From: Paenibacillus sp. FSL R7-0273
Lineage (GTDB): Bacteria > Bacillota > Bacilli > Paenibacillales > Paenibacillaceae
Direction: 5' to 3'
Assembly (NCBI RefSeq): GCF_000758625.1
Contig: NZ_CP009283.1
Coordinates: 3,483,501 to 3,547,500, forward strand
DNA: 64,000 nucleotides
Position 1 is the first letter of the stretch; every line of letters begins with the position of its first letter. Below the pieces are notes generated by a model. That model ran no database searches, was not told the origin of the DNA, and worked only from the letters and a program-made list of their open reading frames with translations. Below, piece after piece: positions 45,172 through 53,209 of the stretch. Made by a program: the position numbers and the translations under genes.

Positions 45172-46371
45172 ATGCAAACCACACCGCAGCCGGGCAAGAT
45201 GCACATCGCAGTCTTCGGCCGGCGCAACTCCGGGAAGTCCAGTCTGATCAATGCGCTGACCGGCATCCCCTATCAGGTTGTCGGCGATCAGCCGGGTACA
45301 ACGTCAGAGCCGGTGTTTCAGGCTTATGAGCTGCCCAAAATCGGCTCCGTCATCATTATCGATACGGCAGGCATCGATGGGGATAAGGATACAGGCCCCT
45401 TCCGGGTTCAGAAGACCCGCGAGGTTATGGATCTGACCGACCTCAGTCTCCTGATTTTCTCCGGTGAAGAGGATGATTACAAGCTGGAGAAGGAATGGTA
45501 CCGGGAGCTTGCCAAGCGCAACATTCCGGTGATCGGCGTTATAGCCAAGGTGGATGATCATTATGTGGATCTAGATCAGTTGAAAAGCGAGCTGAACATC
45601 CCCTTCGTCAAAGTAAGCTCGCGCAGAAACATCAACTTTGGCAGTCTGCGTCATGCGATCCGTGAATATGCCCCTGCCGAATTTGAACGTCCCACCATTC
45701 TTGGTGATCTGGTCCATCCGGGGGAAGTGGTCGTAATGGTCATGCCGGATACGATTCCGGCACCCAAATACAGGCTGGTTGCTTCCCAGCAGCAGATTTT
45801 GCGGGATTTGCTCGATCATCATGTGATGGCCCTGTCGGTTACAGAGGTTGAGCTGCCTACGTTGCTAATGAATCTGAAGGGAATGCCGGATCTGGTCATT
45901 ACCGACTCCCAGGTATATGACAGTGTGAACGAGGTACTGCCTGCCAATGTGCCGCTGACCACCTTCGCGATCCTGATGGCCCGGTTTAAGGGTGATCTCA
46001 CCACCTTCGTAAAAGGGGCAGAGGCTATTGCAACACTGCAGCCAGGAGATAAGGTACTGCTGTCCGAAGCCTGCATCCATCATCCGCATAACGGTGAAAT
46101 TGACCGTGAGCTGGTAAAAAGAAAGCTGCAGGAGATTGCCGGCGGCGGTCTTGAGATCACAGCAAGCGTTGGTCCTGATTTCCCGGCAAATCTGTCAGGC
46201 TATAAGCTGGTCGTACATTGCGGCGGCTGTATTTTCAACCGCAAGCAGCTGATGAACCGGCTGACGGACTCCGGGGCCCAGGGGGTGCCGATCACGAATT
46301 ACGGCATTGCCTTTGCTTACTTCAAAGGTATCCTGCCGCGTGTGCTGGAGATTATGCACGTTAATTCATAA
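45172..46371 (+). CDS. hydF: [FeFe]-hydrogenase maturation GTPase HydF (first copy)
   Basis: 399 residues. The G1 loop is GRRNSGKSS near residue 16 and G3 is DTAGIDGD. The iron-sulfur ligands of HydF are kept: CIHH near residue 300 and HCGGC near 348. The G4 motif, normally NKxD, reads AKVD near residue 125, so guanine recognition may be weakened. ATG 45172 has AAGGAG 8 bases upstream. HydF is the scaffold that carries the diiron precursor to the hydrogenase. A second HydF gene lies downstream of aspA. Confidence 0.93.
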   Translation: MQTTPQPGKMHIAVFGRRNSGKSSLINALTGIPYQVVGDQPGTTSEPVFQAYELPKIGSVIIIDTAGIDGDKDTGPFRVQKTREVMDLTDLSLLIFSGEEDDYKLEKEWYRELAKRNIPVIGVIAKVDDHYVDLDQLKSELNIPFVKVSSRRNINFGSLRHAIREYAPAEFERPTILGDLVHPGEVVVMVMPDTIPAPKYRLVASQQQILRDLLDHHVMALSVTEVELPTLLMNLKGMPDLVITDSQVYDSVNEVLPANVPLTTFAILMARFKGDLTTFVKGAEAIATLQPGDKVLLSEACIHHPHNGEIDRELVKRKLQEIAGGGLEITASVGPDFPANLSGYKLVVHCGGCIFNRKQLMNRLTDSGAQGVPITNYGIAFAYFKGILPRVLEIMHVNS

Positions 46372-46384
46372 GGGGAGATCTGGT

Positions 46385-47803
46385 GTGGATACAGGCAGCG
46401 GATTCCGCCTTGAACAGGATGCGCTTGGAACAATGGAGGTACCGGTGTCTGCCTATTACGGGATCCATACAGCCCGGGCTCTGGAGAATTTTGCGGTGAG
46501 CGGCCGGAAGGTTAACCCTCAACTAATCAAAGCACTGGTAACGGTAAAAAAAGCGGCAGCATTAACGCACCTGAAGCTGAGCAGCTATCCGCCTGAGATC
46601 GCTATAGCGATTGTGCAGGCTTGTGATGAGATTCACGCAGGGGGACTTGCCGGCCAATTCATAGTGGATGCACTGCAGGGCGGAGCGGGGACATCCACCA
46701 ATATGAATGTTAATGAAGTATTGGCGAACCGGGCGATTGAGCTGCTGGGCGGGAGTCGCGGTGATTATGGCAGGGTTCACCCGCTTGACCATGTCAACCG
46801 CAGCCAGTCCACCAATGATGTGTATCCGACAGCGCTGCGGATTGCCGCGGTCGGTCTGGTCCGCAGGGTAAGTGAAGCTTTCGCTCTTTTACAGGAAGCC
46901 TTGCAGGGCAAGGAGCTGGAGTTTGCCGGAGTGCTGAAGCTGGGCCGGACGGAGCTGATGGATGCCGTTCCGATGACTGCGGGACTGAGCTTCGGTGCAT
47001 ATGCCAAAGCGATCCAGCGCGACCGCTGGCGGCTGTACAAGGCTGAGGAAAGGCTCAGGGAGATTAATATAGGCGGAACGGCAATCGGCACCGGGATCAA
47101 TGCGCCGCTCCGGTATACCTTTTATATCACGGGACAACTGCAGGAGCTGACCGGATACGGGCTGGCCCGCAGCGAATATCCGATGGACCCAACACAGAAT
47201 ATGGATGTGTTCGTGGAGGTATCCGGGCTGCTCAAGGCAGCTGCAGTGAATCTGCTCAAAATCTCAGGCGATCTGCGCCTGCTGGCAAGCGGACCGGCAG
47301 GCGGCTTCGGTGAGCTGATGCTGCCGGCGGTGCAAGCCGGATCCTCCATTATGCCCGGCAAAGTCAACCCGGTGATGGCTGAAATGCTGGGTACAACGGC
47401 GATGCGGGTGATTGCTAACGATTCAGCGGTTACACTGGCTGCCGGGAGCGGGCAGCTGGAGCTTAATGCTTTCATGCCGCTGATCGCAGATGCGCTGCTG
47501 GATTCCCTGGAGCTGCTGGATCAGGCAGTCCGCTTGTTTACCGAGCGCTGTGTAACCGGAATCCGTGTCTGTGCTGATCGCTGCGGGGAACTGCTGGAGC
47601 ATTCCACTGCACTTGCCGCTGCTTTTGTGGGTCATATCGGCTATGAACGGAGTGCAGAGATTGCCATGCAGGCCAGGGAGGGAGGGAAGTCCATCCGTCA
47701 GGCAATGCTGGACAGCGGGTTGCTCTCCGGGGAACAGATTGATCGAATATTACATCCGGATCAGCTCACCATGCCCGGTGTGCCAGGGAGAAGGAGTGAA
47801 TGA
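46385..47803 (+). CDS. aspA: aspartate ammonia-lyase
   Basis: 472 residues. The fumarase/aspartase superfamily signature GSSIMPGKVNPVMAE is present, as are the upstream segments GTSTNMNVNEV and QSTNDVYPTA that form the active site. The N-terminus (DALGTMEVPVSAYYGIHTARA) favours aspartase over fumarase. GTG 46385 has AGGGGAG 7 bases upstream. It sits between two hydF genes with gaps of 13 and 1 bases, so it is part of the hydrogenase operon. It may supply ammonium for the dithiomethylamine bridge of the H-cluster; that link is an inference. Confidence 0.92.
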   Translation: MDTGSGFRLEQDALGTMEVPVSAYYGIHTARALENFAVSGRKVNPQLIKALVTVKKAAALTHLKLSSYPPEIAIAIVQACDEIHAGGLAGQFIVDALQGGAGTSTNMNVNEVLANRAIELLGGSRGDYGRVHPLDHVNRSQSTNDVYPTALRIAAVGLVRRVSEAFALLQEALQGKELEFAGVLKLGRTELMDAVPMTAGLSFGAYAKAIQRDRWRLYKAEERLREINIGGTAIGTGINAPLRYTFYITGQLQELTGYGLARSEYPMDPTQNMDVFVEVSGLLKAAAVNLLKISGDLRLLASGPAGGFGELMLPAVQAGSSIMPGKVNPVMAEMLGTTAMRVIANDSAVTLAAGSGQLELNAFMPLIADALLDSLELLDQAVRLFTERCVTGIRVCADRCGELLEHSTALAAAFVGHIGYERSAEIAMQAREGGKSIRQAMLDSGLLSGEQIDRILHPDQLTMPGVPGRRSE

Positions 47804-47804
47804 A

Positions 47805-49088
47805 GTGAGCCTGAACGAATCTCCGCGGGCAAGCCGGCTGCATATTGCCGTATTCGGCAGGCGCAACGCCGGCAAATCCAGCCTCATCAACGTGCTGGCC
47901 AGGCAGGAGGTCTCTGTTGTATCGCCGGTCCAAGGCACCACAACCGATCCGGTCTACAAATCGATGGAGCTGCTTCCGCTCGGACCGGTGGTGCTGATTG
48001 ATACCGCCGGGCTGGACGATGAAGGTGAGCTGGGCGAGCAGCGGATGAAGAAAACGATGGAAGTGCTGTACAAAACCGATGTGGCTCTGCTTGTGATTGA
48101 CGCACTTGAAGGAGCAACAGAGTATGATGAGCGGATCGCCGGCTTGCTTAAGAGCCGGAATATTCCGGTCATCGGGGTGATAAATAAAACGGATTTGCTT
48201 GTGGTTGAAAATGCAGACCGGGATACTGCTGTGCAGGCTGATCTATACCGGGAGCAGTTCGGATTCCGGTTCATGCCTGTATCGGCTGCTGCACAGAAGG
48301 GAATAAATCCGCTTAGACAGGTACTGTCTGCAGCCGTGCCTGCTGAGGAGGACAAATTCCGCATCATTGGCGACCTGCTCTCGCCGGGAGATTTGGTTGT
48401 CCTGGTTACACCCATTGATAAGGCAGCACCAAAGGGCCGGCTGATCCTGCCCCAGCAGCAGACCATCCGCGACATTCTGGAGAGCGATGCCATAGCTGTT
48501 GTTACTAAAGAGCATGAGCTGAAGCTCACACTGGAAAGCCTCGGGCGTAAGCCGCGGATGGTTGTGACCGATTCCCAGGTGTTTCTGAAGGCAGCCGCTG
48601 ATACGCCGCCCGATGTTCCTCTTACCTCATTCTCGATCCTGTTTGCCCGTCATAAGGGCAATCTGGAGGAGCTGGTCCGGGGCGCCAGGGCCATTGACCG
48701 GCTACGGGACGGTGACAAGGTGCTGATTGCCGAGCCGTGCACCCACCATACCCAGCCGGATGACATCGGCAGCGTCAAGCTGCCCCGCTGGATCAGGCAG
48801 GCGACCGGCCGGACGCTTGAGTTCCATCATGCGAATGGAATGAGCTTTCCCGACAATGTGCAGGACTATGCACTCATTGTCCATTGCGGCGGCTGTATGA
48901 TCAACCGCCGGCAGATGCTGTGGCGGATGGAGCAGGCAGCAGCGGGCGGAGTGCCGATTGTCAATTATGGAGTAGCCATTGCCCATGTCCAGGGGATACT
49001 GGAACGGGCGATCTCCCCGTTTCCGCTGGCCCGGCTTGCCTGGGAGGAGGAGAGCGCGGCGGCCAGAACACTTACCGCTGAAAAGTGA
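47805..49088 (+). CDS. hydF: second HydF-like maturation GTPase
   Basis: 427 residues, a full-length HydF paralogue. G1 is GRRNAGKSS, G3 DTAGLDDEGELGEQ, and G4 the canonical INKTD near residue 126. Cluster ligands CTHH near residue 311 and HCGGC near 358 are intact. GTG 47805 lies 1 base after the aspA stop with AAGGAG 8 bases upstream. It differs from the first HydF at many positions, so it is not a recent duplicate. It is unclear which copy is the main scaffold. Confidence 0.9.
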   Translation: MSLNESPRASRLHIAVFGRRNAGKSSLINVLARQEVSVVSPVQGTTTDPVYKSMELLPLGPVVLIDTAGLDDEGELGEQRMKKTMEVLYKTDVALLVIDALEGATEYDERIAGLLKSRNIPVIGVINKTDLLVVENADRDTAVQADLYREQFGFRFMPVSAAAQKGINPLRQVLSAAVPAEEDKFRIIGDLLSPGDLVVLVTPIDKAAPKGRLILPQQQTIRDILESDAIAVVTKEHELKLTLESLGRKPRMVVTDSQVFLKAAADTPPDVPLTSFSILFARHKGNLEELVRGARAIDRLRDGDKVLIAEPCTHHTQPDDIGSVKLPRWIRQATGRTLEFHHANGMSFPDNVQDYALIVHCGGCMINRRQMLWRMEQAAAGGVPIVNYGVAIAHVQGILERAISPFPLARLAWEEESAAARTLTAEK

Positions 49089-49119
49089 TCGCTACCCCGC
49101 CGCTCATTATCTAAACAGT

Positions 49120-49156
49120 AAGACCAGCCTCCTAATCCGGGGCTGGTCTTGTTTGT
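49120..49156 (+). terminator. terminator of the hydrogenase operon
   Basis: AAGACCAGCC pairs with GGCTGGTCTT around a short loop, followed by GTTTGTT. It lies 32 bases after the second hydF stop. Confidence 0.75.
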
Positions 49157-49174
49157 TGAGGCTCAAGGTGGGGC

Positions 49175-49373
49175 GACCACGGCAAAAGTGCCTTGATTTC
49201 GGCCGAAGCGGCTTGATGCGCGAAATGAGAGGCAAAAGTGCCTTTGATTTCGCCGAAAACGGCTCAATGCGCGAAATGAGAGTCAAAAATGCCTTTGATT
49301 TCGCCGAAAACGGCTCAATGCGCGAAATGAGAGTCAAAAGTGCCTTTGATTTCGGCCGGAGCGGCTTGATGCC
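49175..49373. repeat. second array of the 51-bp repeat family (four monomers)
   Basis: Cores GGCAAAAGTGCC or GTCAAAAATGCC begin at 49181, 49231, 49282 and 49333 (spacing 50, 51, 51). They share AAATGA, the GGCAAAA-TGCC core and TTTGATTT with the array at 27,478, but the second half differs and forms GCCG-AAAA-CGGC mini-hairpins. The array directly follows an operon terminator, as the first array follows a gene end. No coding function is seen in 49,089-49,428. Confidence 0.88.
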
Positions 49374-49428
49374 CCACCCAAACCTGCCTATATCCGGGCA
49401 CTCTTTTTAACGACGCCCGCTATCTAAC

Positions 49429-49950
49429 TCACCTGACTCCAGCATCATCCAGCCGGATTTCCGCCACCTCGCCGCTGCTGCTCACACACCAGAACTCCAG
49501 GGTCAGCTGATGCTCGCGGTCAAGGTAGCCGATGATATCTGCGCCTTGCTCACCCGATTTGTAGTATGTTTCCCCGTAGAGCGCCAGCACTTTTTCTTTG
49601 GAGTCACCGATATGTATGCCTTTGGCAGTCTGCAGAGGGTTATCTGGCCCGGAGATGATTAGCCGCAGGATGGTCCCCTTTTGTGAACCGTTATTAATAG
49701 AAGCTGTCCTTAATCCGCCTGCCCACTCATAGTAGTCGTACAATTCATTATTTTGTTTGTCCAGCGGCTGCTGATACTTGTCTGAAAAAGAACTGCTATT
49801 GATGTTATCCCTCACCTTTACGCCCCCGACAGACTCCGATGAGAGATCAGTAGAACGGGCCAGCACTTGCGGCCTGATCAGGAAACAGCTAATAACAATC
49901 ACTGCAATCAGTAAGGTGGCCGTAATCCATAGCATCTTTTTAGTACGCAT
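49429..49950 (-). CDS. uncharacterised membrane-anchored protein
   Basis: 173 residues from ATG 49950, with GGAGGG just upstream. A basic start (MRTKKM) and one hydrophobic helix (about 7-25) anchor it, the rest facing outward. The C-terminal half has GIHIGDSKEKVLALYGETYY, which resembles the SmpA/PepSY-like small beta folds in which GxSxxxVxxxxG repeats occur. I do not recognise the family. It stands alone between the repeat array and the sigma factor gene, divergent from the latter. Confidence 0.65.
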   Translation of the reverse strand: MRTKKMLWITATLLIAVIVISCFLIRPQVLARSTDLSSESVGGVKVRDNINSSSFSDKYQQPLDKQNNELYDYYEWAGGLRTASINNGSQKGTILRLIISGPDNPLQTAKGIHIGDSKEKVLALYGETYYKSGEQGADIIGYLDREHQLTLEFWCVSSSGEVAEIRLDDAGVR

Positions 49951-50090
49951 AATCCCTCCGTCTACAGAAAAGAACTTGTATTTAAATAGCTTATAACGCC
50001 AATGTAAGCTTATCATAGATAAATATGCTGAAAAAGTTTACTGAAATCAATCGTTTTGTACGCGCACGGCGTCTTACATATAGATACACA

Positions 50091-50107
50091 ATATAGGGGC
50101 CCTATAT
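50091..50107. promoter_or_regulatory. perfect 17-bp palindrome before the sigma factor gene
   Basis: ATATAGGG-G-CCCTATAT has perfect 8-base arms. It lies 37 bases before the ATG of the ECF sigma gene, in its presumed promoter or 5' leader. No clear ECF-type -35/-10 pair was found next to it, so it is an unassigned operator or RNA hairpin. Confidence 0.4.
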
Positions 50108-50143
50108 AGAAGCTTTATTCCTGGAAGAGAGGGGGAGAAAAAT

Positions 50144-50659
50144 ATGATGGAGCATACCATGCATGAGATCCGTCCGGCGGATATTGCCTTATTAGATGAA
50201 GAGGCTTTTTTTAAAAGGCTGTATGTCGAGCACCGCAAATTGTATGCCATTGCCTACAGTTATATGCGGAATGAAGCGGACGCGCTGGAAGTGGTGCAGG
50301 AGGCATCGTGCCGTGCATGGATCAAGCGGAAAAAACTAAAGGACGGGCAGTCCTTCACACCCTGGCTGATCCGGATTACCATCAACTGCTGTATGGACGA
50401 GCTGAGGCGCAAAAAGCGGGTTGTTCCGGCAGAGAAGCCTGAGGAGCAGGCGGCACAGGAGATGCAGAGCAACGAGCGGATTGACCTGGAACGGGCAATA
50501 CACCGGCTCAAGCCGAAATACCGGCATGCCATCGTACTTAAGTATTACCAGGACATGACAGTAGCGCAAATCGCAGAGGTGCTGAAGAAGCCCGAGGGCA
50601 CGGTCAAAACCTGGCTCCGCGACGGACTGAAGCACATGCGTGCCTATCTGCAGAAATAA
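50144..50659 (+). CDS. ECF-type RNA polymerase sigma factor
   Basis: 171 residues. Region 2 (about 23-90) has YSYMRNEADALEVVQEASCRAW and region 4 (about 115-170) has YRHAIVLKYYQDMTVAQIAE with the helix-turn-helix VLKKPEGTVKTWLRDGL. ATG start behind a purine-rich GAGGGGGAG. The partner gene at 50673 follows 13 bases after the stop, the common sigma/anti-sigma layout. The signal is probably cell-envelope stress. Confidence 0.92.
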   Translation: MMEHTMHEIRPADIALLDEEAFFKRLYVEHRKLYAIAYSYMRNEADALEVVQEASCRAWIKRKKLKDGQSFTPWLIRITINCCMDELRRKKRVVPAEKPEEQAAQEMQSNERIDLERAIHRLKPKYRHAIVLKYYQDMTVAQIAEVLKKPEGTVKTWLRDGLKHMRAYLQK

Positions 50660-50672
50660 AGGAGGCGAAACA

Positions 50673-52136
50673 ATGAAAGAATTAGAAGATCAGCTTCTGC
50701 AGCAGAATGCGGGTGAAGTGAAGCAGCAGACGGAGGCTATGCCGGAGATGAAGATTTATCAGGCGATGCAGACCGGCATTCGTAAAGGTAAGCAGCATTC
50801 CCGGAGAAAACGGTTGATGTCAGGTCTAAAGGTCACGATGGCCGCTACCGCTGTTGTTGTGCTATTGTTTACTTTTTTGAAGACACCTGATGAAGCTGTG
50901 GAGTATACGGTCCACACTGCAAGTCCGGCTAACCCCGGGACAGCTTCTTATCCGTTCGATGCTTCAATGATCAGAGATAAGACCCTACTGAATGCACTGA
51001 ATCAAAATCTGCTGCAGCCGGTCAATAAAGGAGTGGAAAAAGCTGGATTCAAGGTGGAAATCAAGAACACTGTAAGTGACGGGCGGCAGGTATTTATTAT
51101 TTACAGTGTGCAGAATAACACAGATCAGACTGTAATCCATGCTGATTTTGGGCTGGAGTTCGGAACCATTGAAGCGGCAGACATCGGTGCCAAGCTGGAG
51201 ATGCTGGGTACAAACAGCCAGATTCAAGCCGGACAGACCCTGTACTTTGTCTATTTCAATAATCTTTCACCTGATATGGAGTATGCGGAAGAGGTAAAAT
51301 ATAATATCGTCCTGACCCAAACTTCGGATATAGCTTTAAGCTCCAGCAGCAACAAATACCGCACAAGCCTGGAGGTCCCCTTTAAACTGGATACGGATAT
51401 GCTTAAGGACCGCAACCAGACCTGGACGGCCAAGCAGGATCTGAGCGTAGCCGGACAAAAGCTTAAAGTGAACGAGGTGCTGTTTACTCCTCTAAGCACT
51501 TATGTGGATTTGGAGGCGGATGAGCGTAATGCTAAACAGGTTAATGGACTAATTAATCCAGTATTGATCGGCAAAAGCGGAGATAAGATCATAAAATCCT
51601 ATTATCCAACTGTTATCACAGCTGACAATTCAGAGCTCTGGAAGGACCCGTCCCATTTTACACTTGTATACACCAGTAAAGATTATAAAGCTCTGGACAG
51701 CCTGTCTCTGAAAACCTTCGGGATTGCGGCGGTTGAAAGAGATCAGATGAAGCTTGTTGTTGATCTGAAAAAGCAGCAGATTGTAGAAGCGCCAGACGGA
51801 TTTTCGATAAAAAATGCGGGTGAATCAGCAAAACCGGGTGTGATTGTTTTCCGGAATAAGCGGGAAAACATTGAGACACAGGACAGCTTTATGATGCGGC
51901 TGGCAGAAAATTATACAGATGCAGACGGGAAAGTGTATACGAGGCCGGGAGGCGAAGGGGTCTTTACACAATCGGTAGCACGGGGAGCTACTGAATTTGA
52001 TGAGGAATATGATTACAACTTCGGCTTGCAGGCTAGCGATTATCCGCAGCCGATAACTGTAGAAATAGAGCGCTACTGGAATCCGGTGTTGGATACGCAG
52101 TCGGTGGAGCTTACTCCCGTACAAAAGGGAACTTGA
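50673..52136 (+). CDS. DUF4179-type membrane protein, likely anti-sigma factor
   Basis: 487 residues. A cytoplasmic N-terminus of about 45 basic and polar residues is followed by one membrane helix (MAATAVVVLLFTFL) and a large outer region rich in beta strands (LNQNLLQPVNKGVEKAGFKVEIKN, then FIIYSVQNN), as in DUF4179 proteins that pair with ECF sigma factors. ATG with AAAGGAGG upstream, co-transcribed with the sigma gene. The N-terminus should bind the sigma factor. Confidence 0.8.
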   Translation: MKELEDQLLQQNAGEVKQQTEAMPEMKIYQAMQTGIRKGKQHSRRKRLMSGLKVTMAATAVVVLLFTFLKTPDEAVEYTVHTASPANPGTASYPFDASMIRDKTLLNALNQNLLQPVNKGVEKAGFKVEIKNTVSDGRQVFIIYSVQNNTDQTVIHADFGLEFGTIEAADIGAKLEMLGTNSQIQAGQTLYFVYFNNLSPDMEYAEEVKYNIVLTQTSDIALSSSSNKYRTSLEVPFKLDTDMLKDRNQTWTAKQDLSVAGQKLKVNEVLFTPLSTYVDLEADERNAKQVNGLINPVLIGKSGDKIIKSYYPTVITADNSELWKDPSHFTLVYTSKDYKALDSLSLKTFGIAAVERDQMKLVVDLKKQQIVEAPDGFSIKNAGESAKPGVIVFRNKRENIETQDSFMMRLAENYTDADGKVYTRPGGEGVFTQSVARGATEFDEEYDYNFGLQASDYPQPITVEIERYWNPVLDTQSVELTPVQKGT

Positions 52137-52148
52137 TAAAAGCAAACC

Positions 52149-52189
52149 CAAAACAAGCCGATCTGCTAAAAACAGAATCGGCTTGTTTA
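52149..52189. terminator. bidirectional terminator between convergent genes
   Basis: AAACAAGCCGAT and ATCGGCTTGTTT are perfect 12-base arms around a 14-base loop, with flanking A and T runs for both directions. Confidence 0.8.
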
Positions 52190-52218
52190 CATTAACATAA
52201 ATAGTCAAGCCAGACGGC

Positions 52219-52923
52219 TTAACGGAAGTTGCTGAACCAGCTCCAGTCAAAGCCTGACGTCTGGTCCTGCGAAGAATCGCCGGAAGAAGCTGAATCTGAT
52301 GAGGTGTCTGCTGCAGTGTCAGATGCCGTATCTGCAGCAGATCCGCTGTCAGTGCTGTCCGTTGAGCCGGACCCGGTTTTACCGGAGTCTTGTCCATCAG
52401 CAGGCAGTACACGGCGCGCACTAGTATAATGCTCATCCCACCAGCCGCTATCCAGATCAGTCACGGTTACACCGCCTTCTCCATAGGTGTGCAGGATTTT
52501 GCCGTCACCGATATAAACGGCAACATGATGAATCGGCGAGTAGAAGAAAACTAAATCCCCCGGCTGCAGCTGGCTTCTGGATATAGAAGTCCCGTCTGTT
52601 GATTGCTGCTTGGAGGAGCGGGACAGGGTAACGCCGTGCTGTCCAAAGATATACTGGGTGAACGAGGAACAGTCAAAGCTGCTCGTATTCCCTGCCTCTG
52701 CACCGTATTCATAGCGGACGCCTTTATATTTCATGCCGGTAGCAATAATCTGTTCAGCAAGGCTGGAACTCGAATTTGTTGTACTTACATTGCTATTAGC
52801 GGTAGCGGCGTAAGCCTTGTTATTAGTATCAATGAAGCCTGTTCCGGCAGTAAGCAGGGCAGTACCTAGACTTACACCAATGACCAGGCTGCGGATACGT
52901 TTAGTACGGTTAGTTGTATTCAT
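52219..52923 (-). CDS. secreted NlpC/P60 (C40) peptidoglycan hydrolase
   Basis: 234 residues. Signal peptide ending near AYA-ATA (residue about 40). The NlpC/P60 domain (about 55-165) has the catalytic Cys in FDCSSFTQYIF, GDLVFFYSPIHHVAVYIG with the His, and ILHTYGEGG. The tail (about 175-234) is a Ser/Asp/Thr-rich low-complexity stretch ending in WSWFSNFR. ATG start with AGGAGGT upstream. It should cut stem peptides in the cell wall (gamma-D-Glu-diaminopimelate bonds). Confidence 0.9.
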   Translation of the reverse strand: MNTTNRTKRIRSLVIGVSLGTALLTAGTGFIDTNNKAYAATANSNVSTTNSSSSLAEQIIATGMKYKGVRYEYGAEAGNTSSFDCSSFTQYIFGQHGVTLSRSSKQQSTDGTSISRSQLQPGDLVFFYSPIHHVAVYIGDGKILHTYGEGGVTVTDLDSGWWDEHYTSARRVLPADGQDSGKTGSGSTDSTDSGSAADTASDTAADTSSDSASSGDSSQDQTSGFDWSWFSNFR

Positions 52924-53079
52924 AAGTTACCTCCTGTGTATTTTGACTGGTAATCTTCTGAACCCACTCTAACACATCTAAAAATAACAGCATTTACTAG
53001 CAAATGTGCTTTTCCAGTGTCCGCAAGGCTTTACAGGACTTTATTAAGAAATGATGACAAAATTTTAAACTAATTGTTC

Positions 53080-53108
53080 TTGACATAAGAATTAGTGTGT
53101 GTTAATAA
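53080..53108 (+). promoter_or_regulatory. SigA-type promoter before the deacetylase gene
   Basis: TTGACA (53080-53085) and TAATAA (53103-53108) are 17 bases apart. An unused ribosome-site-like GAGGAGGGGG at 53136-53145 has no start codon after it; the real gene starts at 53210 behind its own AAAGGAG. The change to AT-rich sequence around here may mark a junction. Confidence 0.5.
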
Positions 53109-53209
53109 CGAGAGGCGAATGACAACAAGTGTACTGAGGAGGGGGCAAAGCGAATTTAAGCAAGTATTTCTGTAAATGATAAATAATATGAGTTTTGAAA
53201 GGAGCTAAA

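Noticed and set aside
46307..46384. Longer aspA reading frame starting inside hydF
   Set aside because: The extension overlaps the hydF end in another frame and lies before the clear AGGGGAG ribosome site; GTG 46385 is better.
49107..49337. Minus-strand frame across the second repeat array
   Set aside because: Same cause as the first array: a period divisible by three leaves frames open. No start site support.
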